Positions 25,598 through 39,092 are shown, counted from the first letter of the stretch. The stretch: 64,000 bases of DNA from Gymnogyps californianus (GCF_018139145.2 NC_059481.1:7738368-7802367), one strand, 5' to 3'. Numbers and translations: made by a program. Notes: generated by a model not told the origin, from the sequence alone.

Positions 25598-28500
25598 CTA
25601 CCCAAGCTCTAGGTTCTCTTCAGATTCCCTCTAATAGTCACCAGCTAGCCCCTCCCTATTTGAGAGGGTACCAAGCATTTGTTCCCAGTAGTGTTAAATA
25701 ATACAGCCTTTTGTTTAGTAATTTAAAACCTTTCAAGAATCATTTTTTTGTCAAATCTTTTAACATTCCTAGATTAAGAAGAAAAAACAGTATTTCCCCT
25801 TAAATTTAAAAAGAATGTAGGAGCATGCAGGAAGAGATATATCCTACGTTTATTTTCTTCTTATCACACATTACTAAGAGCTTCAAGACTGTCTAGGTTT
25901 TGAACCACTGTTGGTTGCAGTGTTACACCATGACGTACAGTAAAATGTAGGTAACCACTGCACAGTGCAAGCTCCCCCTGATTAGGGGAAAAATTGAAGT
26001 TGTGCATTTTCTGCTTATTTTGATTCAGAGAGTTTTAGCTTGTCTAGAGCAATATTAATTTGCTTATTTTGGGTTTCTTTTTTCTATTCAGTAAGCAAGC
26101 TGCATTGCTCAAAGCAGGAGATCTCTTTTCCTTAGACTGGAACTTGGAGTAGTAGGGTAGTTTGACAGCCAGAGGAAAAAGAAATACTAATTTGGTCAGT
26201 CTCATCTACAGTGTCAGGAGCAACAAGGGGATGCTGATCCATAGGTGAAGGTGAACCTGGAGCTGAGAATCACAGCAAACCAGGCAGACAGTGGGCTTAC
26301 CAAAAAGGGCGCATGTCCCCAGTTCCCGAGCAAGTAGGGCAGGTCTGCTGATGGTTGCCAGACTCAGCTAACAGTCCAGATGTCAAGGCCAATCCCTAAT
26401 GATGAGCTAGATCCTACATCAAACCAGAAAATCAAGTCAGCAGGTCAGGACCAGAGTCAGAATCAGGGTGGTACAAGATCCGGCACAGGTGTATTTGTAG
26501 CATAGCTCAGAGACCGGTGGTGAGACTCTCACCTTAGAAGTACCTCCTAGGAAAAAGGAGGACAGGAGTCAGCCCTGTGGTTCAAGGCTGGATGGCTGCA
26601 TTGTGAAAGTTAGCCTTGAGCCTGGGCAGCTGACCTCACAAGCGTGGTACACAAGATCTGAAACAGGGAATAAACAAAACTCAGCTTTGTCTAGTTCAGA
26701 GCCTGGGAAACCAGGCTGAAGAGGCTTTATCCTGCAAGTGCCAAGCTCTGGTTGTAGTGTTTCTGGACACCTTCCTAGGGAGTGCAATGCCAGAATTTCT
26801 AGCCAGTCCTGCTCTGAATACCAGATGCAGCTGCAGCACTGAAATCTCAGAGGTGCTCACACTGGTTCTTTTTCCTGCTTCATAAACACAATCTGGCTTC
26901 CTGGCCAAAGCCCCTTTTTGTAAGCCTGCTTTCATCATGTGACCCTTACATTTCTCTAATGTTTTGCAATGTGGGCTGATTTACCAAACCATGTTACCCA
27001 ACTTATATTAGACTGATGTTGATTTAACTGGAACTGAACCTAAGCAGCCTCAGGCCCAGAACTGGAAACCTGAAATGAGCCAAAAAACATTCTGGTTTCA
27101 CTTTCTGCTTCTCTGGTGAGTTGTCTTTTATGTTTATTTTCCCAAGACCTTATTCAACCTAATTATTTGCCCAATTTTCCTGTTTTCAGTTGCAGTGGAA
27201 TTGGGTCTCAGTGATGGGCATGATTCCGCAGCTCTTCCCATTCTCACTGACAGTTTTTCTTAGCTTCCACAGTTGTGTTCCAGGCTGTGTGTTAAATGAC
27301 ATCAATATTTTCTGCATTGCATTAGGGACCAACAAAACTTGCTGCCTTTTTGTGAGATCAGTGAAGAAGGAATTGATACAAAACGGGTCTTCAAATCAAA
27401 AGAACTCTAATAAAATGACTTTCTCCTAAGTTTCTTTGTCAAAAGGCTAAACTGGATTACATGTGTACATCTAGAAGTTGCCTTACCCAAATGGATATTT
27501 GATGGGTGAATCACAGATCAGTAAAGCAGCAAAGCTTGTGTTCAGATTTCATACTTCATTGAAGGTGGGTGTAGTGTTTGCAAAATTAGTTTAAATCTTG
27601 TATCAGTTCTTAGAGACTCCTGAGATCAATTCTGTAGTTAGTTACAGTTCTGTTTATGTGAGAGAATGTTGTAAAGAACAAATAAAGGAGTCTGATGCAG
27701 TTTGGCCTCAGGAGCATATGTGCAAACTTTTGTTTCAGAAATTGCAAACAAGTTCTGTGAATAGATGACACAAAGGGGAAGAGATATCATCACCAAAAAT
27801 GCATGTGAAAGCTTCTCAGACTTACTGGGGGAAAGCGTAGGTAACCTCTGAGACAGCAACACTGGCATGGTTCTTAAAAGCTTTGAAGGCAAGATCTTAA
27901 TGAGGGAGCTAGTGTGTAAGAGAACTCCCAGAAAGGCAAATATTTACATCTTTAGCTTGAAGCCTCTGTCACAGGCAGGAAAAGAAGGTGTTGTGTATTA
28001 TAGACAATGATGTTTATATACTAAATGCTTTGCTAAAAAGTCAGTAACAGTGTTTGCAGGTGTGAATTTAACATTGAGGTGGGTAAACCTGTTAGGTAAA
28101 TTGAGATTGATAAACCAAATCTGATTCTCGCTAGAACGGCAATGATCATTTCTAGTGGCAAAAGTGTGAAAGAGATTAAGGTATCTGTGAAGCAACCACC
28201 GAGTATAAAAGGCTATCGGTGATAGCGTTGAAATTTTTTTTTCTTCATATCGTCTAGCTTTTTGTAGTTGTCCTGGTGGGCTTGAGATTTGTTTAACTGA
28301 AGATGAAATTTGAGGACTAAACAGTAGAATCATAAACCAACTGAGAAAATGAACAACATGATATTCCTTCAGAGTTCAAGACCTTTATAAGACTAGATAC
28401 AGACAAAGAGTCCCCATGGAGACCTCCTAACTTATTGTCTGAGGTGAAAGGGCTCTGAAAGACCATTAATCATGCTTCAGTTGTGGTACAATGAATCCCA

Positions 28501-30679
28501 CAACTTGAAGTTGAAAATCCTCCACACTTACAAAGGGCCATGAAATAAATTGTGATTTCAGCAAGCTATTCCTGGTGAATCAAGAACAGTAAATTGTACT
28601 TAACGCTTGTATCCTTTGTAGATGGCATTTCACTGGAGACTAGAGCTAATTCCTAGGCCCAACTCCCCCTGATTTCAAAGGGAGCCTTTCCACTGCTTTC
28701 AGTGGGATTTGGATCAAGAGTAACTAATGTAATACAACTGTGTTTCTCCATGAAGTAGATATTGTTGGACAAATTTTGGAATATCTGACCACTTAGTGCA
28801 CATATACTGTGCTTATTAAATGTGTGTGTGTAGGGGGGGGATTAGAAGAGATTCGGAAGAAAACATTCTTACTAATCCTTTCAAAGCTCCCTGCATATTC
28901 TTGGCTCAGGAACCCGCTGTATTCACTCAGCTGAGTGTGTGTAGACCACGGTCACCGAGTGAGACGTTTTATGTGAAGGTCATGCATCATCTTTTAGCAC
29001 AATTGCACTACAAGGAAGCTAAAAAAAAAAGGTCCAGTGTCCACTAGATTTTACATCATGAGGAGGTCTGGAATATTCAAAGGAAGGAGAGTTGGACACT
29101 GAGTGCAACTGACTGCTGGTGAGAAAATAAAACACCAGCTTCTGGAGCTGAGCAGCTTTATGCTGTGACTGACTTCATCCCTGCATGGTTTTTGAATGGG
29201 AAGGAGAAAGAAGAATCCATTTAAGGACTGAGGAGGAAAAGCAAGGAATTCCTGTAAAAGTGGAGGGCAGAGTACTTTCTAAATGTATAATGGAGCAGAC
29301 TTGTGTTTTCTGGCAAGTTCTCATGAGTACGATATCAGTGAAATACCATAGGAGTGAAATCCCAGATGTCTGGTAATTTGACAAGCTCTTTATGTTGTAA
29401 CCCTAAATGTGCTTGTGTGAAAGCAGCTTGATAACAGTAATTCATGCAATGTCACGAAGTAGCGCATGCAATTTTTAATTGTTAGCAGTTCATGCTATGT
29501 TACCTGTGTACACTTTTTTCTTTTAAGAGCTGTCATGCTCTTCTGTCATGCTCCTGCCCAAAGGGTTTTAAATTCTGAGTGACAGTCTCACTGCCAGCAA
29601 GTGAGTGCCTCAGAAAATACATAGGGCTCTCTTGCATCAGGTAGTTCAGAGAGATGGAATTTCAGAATCGGATACTGAATGACAATGTTTCAGTGTTGAG
29701 CTTACATGTAAAGCAGAGCTCTCTGTTTAAACAAACTAACCTTGGTGCTCAGAATTTGCTTATAGGTGTGAGAGAACAGAAAAGCTGGTATTTCCTAAAG
29801 CCAATAAATAAAATTCAATCATGGCAATGCAATAAAAGCTTTGCAGTATATGTTCTTAGAATCATGGAATAGTGGACATTGCAAAGTACAGTTGCTGAAT
29901 TCAGTCATTTTAATTTCCTCTATTGTGGGCTTTCCAAATAATGTCTGTTTAAAAAATTACAGCACCTCTAAGTAATACCAAAATGCTGTTAACTAGAAAT
30001 GAAAGTGAAGATTTAACAAGACAATAAAGGCCTTGTCCATCTTGAAAAAACTGCACAAAAGAAACAAATAGTATGTTTAGGATAAGTAAATTACTTTTAA
30101 ATGGTTCCAGTGATCTGCTCAAGCATTTAAGGTGAGGAATTAAAATAAAACAAAGCCAAAACCCACCCAACAGTGTTTCCTTCACCAGTACATTAAGTTG
30201 AGCAAATATTAGGAGAATTACATTCACAAAGAAGAAAATGCAGTTTAATTAGCCTGTGTCTGGGCTCTCTTTTCGTTTTTCCTCTTTATCTTCCTCCCCT
30301 TTACGTCACCCATCTCTCTAACCATTTGCAGTCAATTTGAATGGTGGGATTCAGGTATTTTCTGTAAACACAAATGATCATGTACATGTTCAAAAACATT
30401 ACTAAGCTGTGGTAACTAGATCAGGCTGTGTTCTTTATGCATTTGAAATGAAGCACATGTTAGCAGCCAAAAGAAAAAAAACACTGTTGAGTCGTTAGTG
30501 CTCTCAAGAATGTAAGTAGTATGTCAATGAGCAGCAACAGGAGGGAGGTGATAATGGTAGAAGAAAGGAATAGCTAAGATTGAATCAATTCTGCTCCCCC
30601 TCCCTTGATGCAGTGAGAAAGAAGATGTTGCTTATAGCGTAAAAAGTGGCAAAATGAATAATACCAGAAGGATGCGATG
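25598..30679 (+). other. Intronic sequence with one unclassified, possibly repetitive segment
   Basis: No gene is seen. About 26150-26940 differs from its surroundings: it is less AT-rich and contains many CAG, CCAG, GTCAG and CAGG words, for example around 26425-26480. It may be an unrecognised interspersed repeat. 28819-28840 is a short TG run followed by eight G. 28660-28720 resembles an old dispersed motif (TTTCAGTGGGA). The rest is ordinary AT-rich intron. Confidence 0.45.
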
Positions 30680-30785
30680 ATATGTTCTCAGGATCAAGAG
30701 AACACAGAGAGGAGAAGCTCTGTGGATATTAGATGACTGTTCCTCCTAAGGCCTCTTTCAGCTGTGAAGATTCCTACAGATTTCA
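30680..30785 (+). mobile_element. Probable CR1 LINE 3' tail fragment
   Basis: The stretch TGGATATTAGATGACTGTTCC, then TCCTAAGGCCTCTTTCAGC and GAAGATTCCTACAGA, resembles the CR1 3' untranslated end (GGACTAGATGATCTCC, AAGGTCCCTTCCAGC, then ATTCTATGATTC-like units). The final octamer repeats are degenerate. The upstream limit cannot be set by eye. It is a small, old fragment in + orientation. Confidence 0.5.
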
Positions 30786-32062
30786 GTGAACTTAATTGAA
30801 ATCTTTATAGTATATTCTGAGCTTTAAATACTGGAAGGAGAGCTTCCTAGAAAGTATTTGTCAATGTTTTTTCTGTGAGTTATAATAGAGAAATTTATAC
30901 TGTTTATTGTATGTTTGTAGAAGCAGAAAATACAAGTTATTAGAAGAGCATTAGAAATGTAGTTAAGCTGCTATTGAAGTGTCATTCCTACAGGTCATTG
31001 TTCTACAATTGGAGTCTAGTTAATAATTCAGTTGATGGACAAACCAGAAAGAAGTTAGTCTCACATTCCCATAGCTGTGTTGGCCCCACAGTACTAGGGA
31101 AGATGAGACTTCTTTCCTGGTTTCTCCATCAACAGAGTTTCTAACTTGGTTCCACTTGCAAAACGATTTTCTTGAGGAGTGACACGTCAATAGGAGCTTT
31201 AAGTTTGGATACGTAGAGGTATGATCTGGGTCTTATGTCTGGAAGGAGTTTGGGGTTCTCCCACAGACCTCCAGTGTGACTGCAGGTTGTTCTAGCGATT
31301 TTATCCTTCCAGATTTAAAAACAATCTGAAAAGGTGGCTGCTTGTTTACCCCTTCTCCTGACCATGTCTGTGGGTGACTAATTTGTGGCTCTTGAACAGC
31401 TCAATCATCATCCCGATGTTGATTGGGACTTTGTTGTGAGTAATGGTGGCTTGATAGTCTGCATCTGTATGTGTGGGTTGTAGGGTTTTCTTTGTTGGAC
31501 ATCCTGACTGTGTTTCTGGCAGCTGTATTCTGCTGTGGGACATGGCGTTGTGACATCACATGGTGCTGGATGGGTCAGCATGTTTCTACGGGGTTTTGGG
31601 GAATGTCTTGTCTCTAGTGCCTAGGTACAATGACGCCTGTAAGAGCAAGTCCTGACTGAGGCATTGCTGTGCTTTGCACAAATAAAACCAAATTTTATTT
31701 TGAGGAATACAGAGGTTCTAATTGTATGTAGTTACTTTTCTGCTTTTTAGTAACTTAAAGATAGTGCTATCAGATTTAAGGTATATTAAGTATCTGCTGC
31801 TTATCTTAAAAGTGTCTCTTGAGGATCTGGAGCTTCCCCTCTAGCCAACTCAAATTCAAGCCTGTATTCTAGAAGTAAATACCATGCGGTTTATCTGTAT
31901 GCTATTTAGCTGCCAACCATTCCAACTGCTTGTGCACATGCAGTCACAAATTCCTACTTATCTCCGGGCTATACTTAGGCCATAACCAGTATGAAAATTC
32001 CAGGACATCAAATCTCTTCCTTGGCTTGCTGATGAAGTGCTTTGTATGTTGTCACAAAACAG

Positions 32063-32104
32063 AAGCTGATTTCTCTTATAGGTAAGCTGATTTCTCTTAT
32101 AGAT
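32063..32104. repeat. Tandem duplication, 2 x 21 bp
   Basis: Two adjacent copies of AAGCTGATTTCTCTTATAG plus two bases (GT in the first copy, AT in the second) differ at one base. This is a recent local duplication in the intron. Confidence 0.9.
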
Positions 32105-35100
32105 AAGTTGTTTTTTAATGAAACTGTTACAAAAATATACAGCAGCATTGTTTTTGTAAAAATACAGTTATATTCCTGGTCAGTGAAGAACTCTGTAAGT
32201 TAGCATCTCAGCTATTGGCAAGCTGTTTTACATATTGTACAAATGGGTACCTCACCTAGGTGTCCTGGGTGCAACACTAAATTTCTAATGTGCAGGTTCA
32301 ATTGCATCCATTTCATTACTAGTTGAATTCTTAAGATAACATCTTCCCATTTCTGTTGAAAGGCTTGGGAAGTAAAAACATTAGACTGTATATGGAAAAG
32401 ATATCTGACATGGCAAGAAAAGCTCAGTCTACTTTAGAAATTTGGCTAGAATATAGGAAGCTGTTTATTAAAACGGGGATGAAAGAAAGTCAAAGATGAT
32501 ACTCTTAACAGCAGAACCATGAACAATGTAGAGCAGGGGCTAGTTAAAAAGTTAAGGCTCCAGCATTTGGTAGAAAAGGCCAAGAATGATGGTAGAAATG
32601 TCATGTTGTTTACATGCTTTTATCACCTTTCAACTTTACCCTAGGTGGCTCTAATATTCCCTTTATTTATCTGTTAAGATTCTTAGCTTTTTCCTTTTTT
32701 CTGTTAAGTTGTTGCTGTATTTCTAGCTTATTATGATATCTTTCCTGACTTTCAGCTTTAGCGTGATCATAGATTTTGGGAATTATTTCTTTGTACTTGA
32801 ACAAGCATTTTTTGGTAGGCCTGAATAAACATGTTCAGGAAAATTTTTAGAGTTTAGGGAAAAGCCAAATGAAACTAACTTTAAAAACATTTGTAGTGTT
32901 CCCCCCCCTTTTTACAATTATTTTTCTTCTTCATTGTTCTCAGAGATGCCATAGTTTTTTTAATTTATTTTGAAAGGAGGGATTAGGTAAATGTAGAAAT
33001 GTTTTCTTCTATGGACTTCAGTTAGGCATGTGTCTGGGGACCTTGGAGGTCTTGCTCAAGAGGAAAACCAAGAGGGGGAAAACTCTGAAGAGGCAGTTTC
33101 CACTGACATTGCTAATGATCACCGGAACTTCAGTTTCTCTGACAAATTCTAAATTAAGCTAGTGGCAAGTAAAGCACTAAATTGTTGTTGTATAGTGCCA
33201 CACAGCCAATAGAACCTGAGAAGATAGTGCAGTACTAATTAGTAGTATGATTCTGTGGGAAAATTGTTATATTACAGTGTATAGTCTACTCTCCGCATGC
33301 TTCATTTGATAGAATATAATAAAGTAGACCAAGAGCTGTAAGGTACTCCATGTTTCTTGTTCTGTACTAGTGAAAATAATCCTACAGACCATCTAGGAGA
33401 ATGAAATGAAAATAGTAATTTCTAGGAGAAGGGAAGAGGAGTGGGAGAACTGAGAATCTTATCTCAAATACTGAACTTGTGTTGGATTTACTGTTCCCAT
33501 GCTGTTTGTAGAGCAGAATCTCCTCAACAGTAACAACCAATAATGACTGCTCAATAAGCTGCAACTGCGGAATTCATCACGTGTATCACTGCTGATCTAT
33601 TATGGGTCAATTCCTCCTTTTAGGAAGGAAAGAAACCAGGCTACATAGCCTGTAGTGCAGATATGACAGAATAAGGGTCATTTCGGGGCAGATGTATTGC
33701 TGTGTAGACACATACACATGTTTTATGTATTTCCATTTGTTGCTTATATGGATGAAGAGCACAGTGACTTTTGGGGTTTTTTTGTTGTGCTGGTGTTTTA
33801 TTCAAAGTTGTTAGCATGCATCCTTGGAATGGATTACTCAGGTACAATTATAGGAAAACACAATAAGCTACAGAAATAACAAGATACTTGGAAAAAACCC
33901 CACAGGATTTCTTAAAAAAAGATTCAGCTCTTCAGGGACCTGAGAATCACAAAAAGCAAAATAATAGCTATGCGCTGAGAAGACCATGTTTGAGTCATCT
34001 ACCACATAACCTTGAAGTTACTACCTATTTACAGGTCAGCTTTAAAGCATTTTCTTCCCCTTGTTTGTTTTTTCTGCATCATACAATGGCAGAAATTCAA
34101 AATAATGATTTCAGTACCAGTCTGTCTTTAATTCTACTTTATCTTGGCTTGGTTTAAAGTGATGTTCCTTTATAGTGCAATATATGCAGATTTACAATAT
34201 GAGTGCTGGAAATGCCAGACTCCTGACGTCTGGATCAGAGTCTGTGATACCTAATTAAAAAAGTTGTATAGTTAGAACCCATTCACCCCATCTTCCTTAT
34301 CTGAATGTCAATGAGAAGCTAAATATAAATTTTGCAAAATTGTAAATGAGTCCTAGTAAATACCTTCGCCTCAAAAATTCATATAATTCTGGATTAATTC
34401 TGTAGATGGCTTGTTTTAAATGAAGTCTGACAAGAGCAGTTTCATGGAGAGTTTGAATGGTAGGGTTACTGCCTCAGTATTTATTCTTTTTAAAACCGTT
34501 TCATAGATATTCCAGGAAAAAAAGGCAAGAAGAAAATAATGTTACTGTAAGGGTGACATATTTGATAATACCAGCTAATTTTTGAAGTTAATGGTGTTAA
34601 TATACTACAACTCGTAACTGTGGCTTTCCTACCTGATAATACAATGCAGCTAAAGCAACGGAAGCAAGTTATTGTCATGTTGTATTATTTATGCCACTCT
34701 ACCACAGAGATTGTGATTTTTAATAGAATCATTTAGTACTGGTATTGTAACATCTGTTTTCCATTTCAAGGATCAGCACTTCATGTTTTCAAATGCCTGG
34801 CACCAGCCCCATTCTATTGTATATATAGTCCTAAATCCCTATTAAGTCCACCACTGAATGTTTCATCCAGATTGTGCCTTGATTCTCTCAAGGGTTTTTA
34901 TTTAAATTAATTTTGGCATACAGTTGGCTGTAGTTCTTGAACAGTGTCTTTCATGCTAACTTGTAACTTAAAAGAGTTTCTTGAACCACATTGCAAAAAT
35001 AGTTGAGCAATACAGAAGATGTATAGATAGTGCAAGTCAAAAGTACCTCTTCTAAGAAACAACACTTTGCAAGAAAAGGTTTTAAGGGACAGATGTGTTC

Positions 35101-36419
35101 TAGACCTCCTCATATTGATAGCCAAGGAACAATTTGCAGTAGGCCTGTCCAAAATCTTTTTGGTGGGTAGAATGCATATACCTTTGTCTTCTCATTTTTC
35201 TCGTATTCACAATCCTAATATTTCTACATTCATAGTAGGAATGTTGTGTGTGAAGTGGCTCCAAAAGTGACATCTGCTTTTGGATTCCTTAAATGCGTAT
35301 TACACGATGAAAAACAACTGTGAATTCTTCATTGACCGAGGCCTTCTTTCACCATTGTGACAGTGTACTGGGCTGTTAATTTGGGTGTTAATGTATTTGG
35401 CACCCACTTTACATCTTAACTTTCCAGAGTTGTACAAGGAGACTATCTGAGATTTCAGACCTATCTGCTTATCTAGCAAAACTTCTGATCTTTATATCTC
35501 TTGGCATAGTTAAGACTTATTCATGTTCCCACAGCAAATATTGGAAGGAACACTCACAGTGGATTCCAGTTTGTATCACTTCTTTCCTTAACATCATTTT
35601 TTCTTGCTGATGTATCACAGTGTATTAGGCAATGTGATAAGGGGATTTATGTTTGCTGTGTATACATGTGCTTAAATCTAATGAATACCACATCCTGAGA
35701 GAAGTTGGAAGTTGGTTGATATTTTTATATGAATGTACATTAGCCAAGTAGCAGGGTGGTGCTTCTTAAATTTATAGTCATAACAGAAAGAAAAAAAGAA
35801 AAAATTGCTGAATTATCTGTTCAGTACGGTTGCATGGATTCTACTTTTTTGGCTAATTTGGGGGAATTTTGTTTACCAGCCTAGTGCTACAAGAATGAGT
35901 ACCATTCCAAAGCTCTGCATAGCTTCAAGCAACTGTTTAAAAGCAGAAAGAAAACAGAATCAGCTTGCCAGAAAGGTCTTTCTTTCATCTTCCAGAATTA
36001 CTCTGGACCAAGGCCCAGGAGATCTTAAGTATTGAGTCCTGGACCAGTAACAGGTGTCTGATCCAATATATCATGACCTGTCAGTGCTAGAAATCTGTGC
36101 TTTATACAGTTAGAAAGGGAGATTCCCATGGAACACGTGGGACACAGGCTTGCTATATATCTTTGCTGGATCTGGAAATATTAGAGAGTACGCGGTCATT
36201 TTTATATGCCTGCCTAAACTGTATTAAGCAAATGTCAAGGTTTTCTAGAATGTATTAGTTATAACTGGCCTATTCTTCTGAAACCTATGCAATATTAATC
36301 TTTAAAGCACATCATTTCCATGGAAGTTTCGGTAGATGCCCCAGTAAAGATTTTTAATTTTGCTTTGTAAAATTGTAATTTGTTGCTAAATAGCTGTTCT
36401 ATTGATATGTAAAATGCAC

Positions 36420-36525
36420 ATGTGTGCACTCTGTGTAATATATATAGTTTATTTTTATTTATTGTATTTATCATCTTATCTTGTGTTATTTATTATCTTA
36501 TTGTTTATCTTATTTATGTACTTGT
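36420..36525. repeat. Low-complexity AT-rich tract
   Basis: Built largely of TATATA, TTTATTTATT and TTATCTTATT words with few C or G. Any long ORF across it (for example 36402-36626 on +) only reflects this composition. Confidence 0.7.
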
Positions 36526-36779
36526 GGTTCTTTGGCTTTTTCCTCATTGTCAGTTGCTGGTTTCAGATTATTAGGTCCTTGTCTCCAGTAATTCATTTTT
36601 TGTATCTTTCTCAGTCATTTCTGTGAAAGAGCATTTAAACATTACAGGCACTTTTTGTGACACAGGCTCCTTTTACCCTATATGGGAAGAATTCCAAATA
36701 CAAACCAGCTGTCAATCTTTGGCTGTACTATGTCAGTCAACATTTGACTAAGAATGACATGTGAGTTTAAAACAGGTTT

Positions 36780-36784
36780 GATAT
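36780..36784. repeat. Target-site duplication GATAT, left copy (LTR A)
   Basis: It is identical to 37381-37385 and directly abuts the LTR end. Confidence 0.8.
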
Positions 36785-37380
36785 TGTCGTGGTTTAACCC
36801 CAGCCAGCAACTAAGCACCACGCAGCCACTCCCCCCTCCCCCCTCCCGGTGGGACGGGGAGGAGGATCAGGGAAAAAAAAGTAAAACTCATGGGTTGAGA
36901 TAAGAACAGTTTAATAACTAAAATAAAATATAATACTAACAATAATACTAATAAAAATGTAATAATAACAGTAATTTTAATGAAAAGGAATATATATATA
37001 AAAAAAGAGAAGTAAAACCCAAGAAAAGACAAGTGATGCACAATGCAGTTGCTCAGCACCCGCTGACCAATGCCCCAGCAGCGATCTGCACCTCCTGGCC
37101 AACTCCCCCCTGTTTATATACCGGGCATGCCGTTCTATGGTATGGAATACCCCTTTGGCTAGTTCGGGTCAGCTGCCCCGGCTCTGCTCCCTCCCAGCTT
37201 CTTGCACACCTGCTTGCTGGCAGAGCATGGGGAACTGAAAAAACCCCTTAACTTAAGATAAGCGCTACTTAGCAACAACTAAAACATCAGTGTGTTGTCA
37301 ACATCATTCTCATAAATCCAAAACACACTGTACCAGTTACTAGGAAGAAAATGAACTCTATCCCAGCCAAAACCAGGACG
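36785..37380 (-). mobile_element. Solo LTR of an avian endogenous retrovirus, copy A (antisense to THSD4)
   Basis: This is the same family as the copies at 38639 and 54016, but inverted. On the minus strand it starts CGTCCTGGTTTTGGCTGGG (the expected TG has become CG) and ends GGTTAAACCACGACA. A TATATAAA box lies on the minus strand at 37113-37120 and an ATTAAA signal at 36910-36915. GATAT flanks both sides (36780-36784 and 37381-37385), a perfect 5-bp duplication. A 5-bp duplication would fit an ERVL-type integrase, but the class is inference. There is no internal viral coding sequence, so this is a solo LTR. Its R/U5 side has become simple-sequence rich (AATAATAC words at 36925-36985). Confidence 0.88.
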
Positions 37381-37385
37381 GATAT
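37381..37385. repeat. Target-site duplication GATAT, right copy (LTR A)
   Basis: It is identical to 36780-36784 and immediately follows the LTR. Confidence 0.8.
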
Positions 37386-38633
37386 TTATTCTGTACAAAG
37401 GCATCCCATTTGTACTGATTGGTTGTGTTTCTTCTGTGAAAAGTAGTTCTGTTCAGACTGACCCACAGTAGTTCTGTGTTATGGTCTCAATGAATAAAAC
37501 ACACCTTTCTCTGTTCTCTTTTATTTGCTAAGAGGAAGAAAATTGTATTAACCTGTGTGGGACTCAGTAGTGATGGAGAACACCATTAAACATTTATGCT
37601 AGCAATTCATATTGCATAACACCTCATACTTGAAAGGATTCCCTCCATACGACAACTTGCTGGCAGTGGAAATTTCTGAAAGTCACTGTATAACATAGGC
37701 TGATGCTAAGTACCGCTACATTTCCATCCAAAAAATATATGGTAGAGAGAGCGTAAATACTCTCAGCAAAATATCCTTCAAGGAGGACTAGTACAGAGAT
37801 TAATCAGTCATTGGGCACAGCTGTCTTAAATTTAGATCACTCACATTTTTCAGATTGTTTTAGCAGGTCTGAAATCATATTGTATGCTTTGGTATAATGA
37901 CACTTGTAATTCCTATGTTTAAGCAAACACATTACTTTGTTAGTAATAAAATGCATTTTGAAGCAAAACGCAAAAATTGAGCTCATACATGATTTTAAGA
38001 TTTCTGCCAAGCAATGCAAGTGCAAGATGTTAAACCAAGTGTTTGTATTTGAATCCAAAATCTCTTTGAAATCATGAACAATCTGTTCACCCTAGATTTG
38101 ATAGGATGGAACAGATTTTTAGTAATCAGGTTGTCCCACTGTGAAACACAGAGTGCTCGGGAATCCTCATTCTCTTGCTTCATGACTACAACTACGAACA
38201 GGTATCATTGTCAAACTCCATATGATCCTGGCAGTGATGAGTTAGATGGTTTTATCTGTGTTTCTTGGATAGTCATAAAAAAGATGTTGGGTGTTAAATA
38301 TTTATATTGGAACTAAGCAGACTCTGGCTTGCAGTTTAGAACATTTTTCACAGCAAGGGCCAAGCGTTAATATTGGGAATAGGAAAGAAATACAGTGTTG
38401 CCAAGGCTCAAGACACTCTCTATGTTGTAAGTTGGTGTTACCAAAAAATTGTTTTTCTTCCCCCTCTTACTTGGATGTTTGCTTCTAGGAAAGACCATCA
38501 AACAATAATTAACCATCTTTTCATCAAGAATTTTGCAAGAATTTTCAAGTATTTTTGGCAATTTGAAATAATAGAACAATACTCTGTCATTTATTTTGAA
38601 CGTTTTCCATCAAATTACTACATTTCATAAAAT
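37386..38633 (+). other. Intronic spacer between inverted LTRs A and B
   Basis: About 1.25 kb of AT-rich sequence with only short frames and no recognisable repeat or exon. If the two flanking LTRs pair, this becomes the loop of a large inverted repeat. Confidence 0.55.
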
Positions 38634-38638
38634 ATGTG
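38634..38638. repeat. Target-site duplication ATGTG, left copy (LTR B)
   Basis: It matches 39227-39231 exactly and abuts the LTR start. Confidence 0.78.
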
Positions 38639-38893
38639 CATCCTGGTTTCGGCTGGGATAGAGTTAATTTTCTTCTTAGTAGCTGGTACAGTGCTGTGTT
38701 TTGGATTTAGTGTGAGAATGATGTTGATAACACTCTGATGTTTTAGTTGTTGCTAAGTAGCGCTTAAGGATTTTCTTGGTTTCCCATGCTCTGCCAGCAA
38801 GCAGGTGTGCAAGAAGCTGGGAGGGAGCACAGCTGGGGCAGCTGACCTGAACTAGCCAAAGGGGTGTTCTATGCCATAGAACATCATGCCCAG

Positions 38894-38901
38894 TATATAA
38901 A
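38894..38901 (+). promoter_or_regulatory. TATA box of LTR B
   Basis: TATATAAA within CCCAGTATATAAATGGGG, conserved at the same place in copies A and C. It is about 1.23 kb upstream of the THSD4 exon and in the same orientation. Activity cannot be read from sequence. Confidence 0.6.
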
Positions 38902-39092
38902 TGGGGGGGAGTTGGCTGGGGCGGGGGCTGATCGCTGCTTGGGCATAGGTCAGCGGGTGGTGAGCAATTGCGTTGTGCATCACTGGGTTTCCCCCCCCTT
39001 CTTTTTTTGTTATATTCCTTTTCATTATTACTATTATTATTATTATTAGTGTATTTCATTATTTTTTGTTAGTATTATATTTTACTTTAGTT

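Larger units (their letters stand above)
30786..36779 (+). other. Intronic sequence, no gene seen
   Basis: AT-rich intron with no supported exon. 31350-31640 is slightly richer in G+C than its surroundings and carries a 65-codon minus-strand frame, but shows no family I recognise. A 21-bp tandem duplication lies at 32063-32104. 36420-36525 is low-complexity T/A-rich sequence built from TTTAT and TTATC words. Confidence 0.5.

Noticed and set aside
38676..39059. Minus-strand frame of 127 codons beginning with Asn repeats
   Set aside because: It is the antisense reading of LTR B. The Asn run is the ATT microsatellite.
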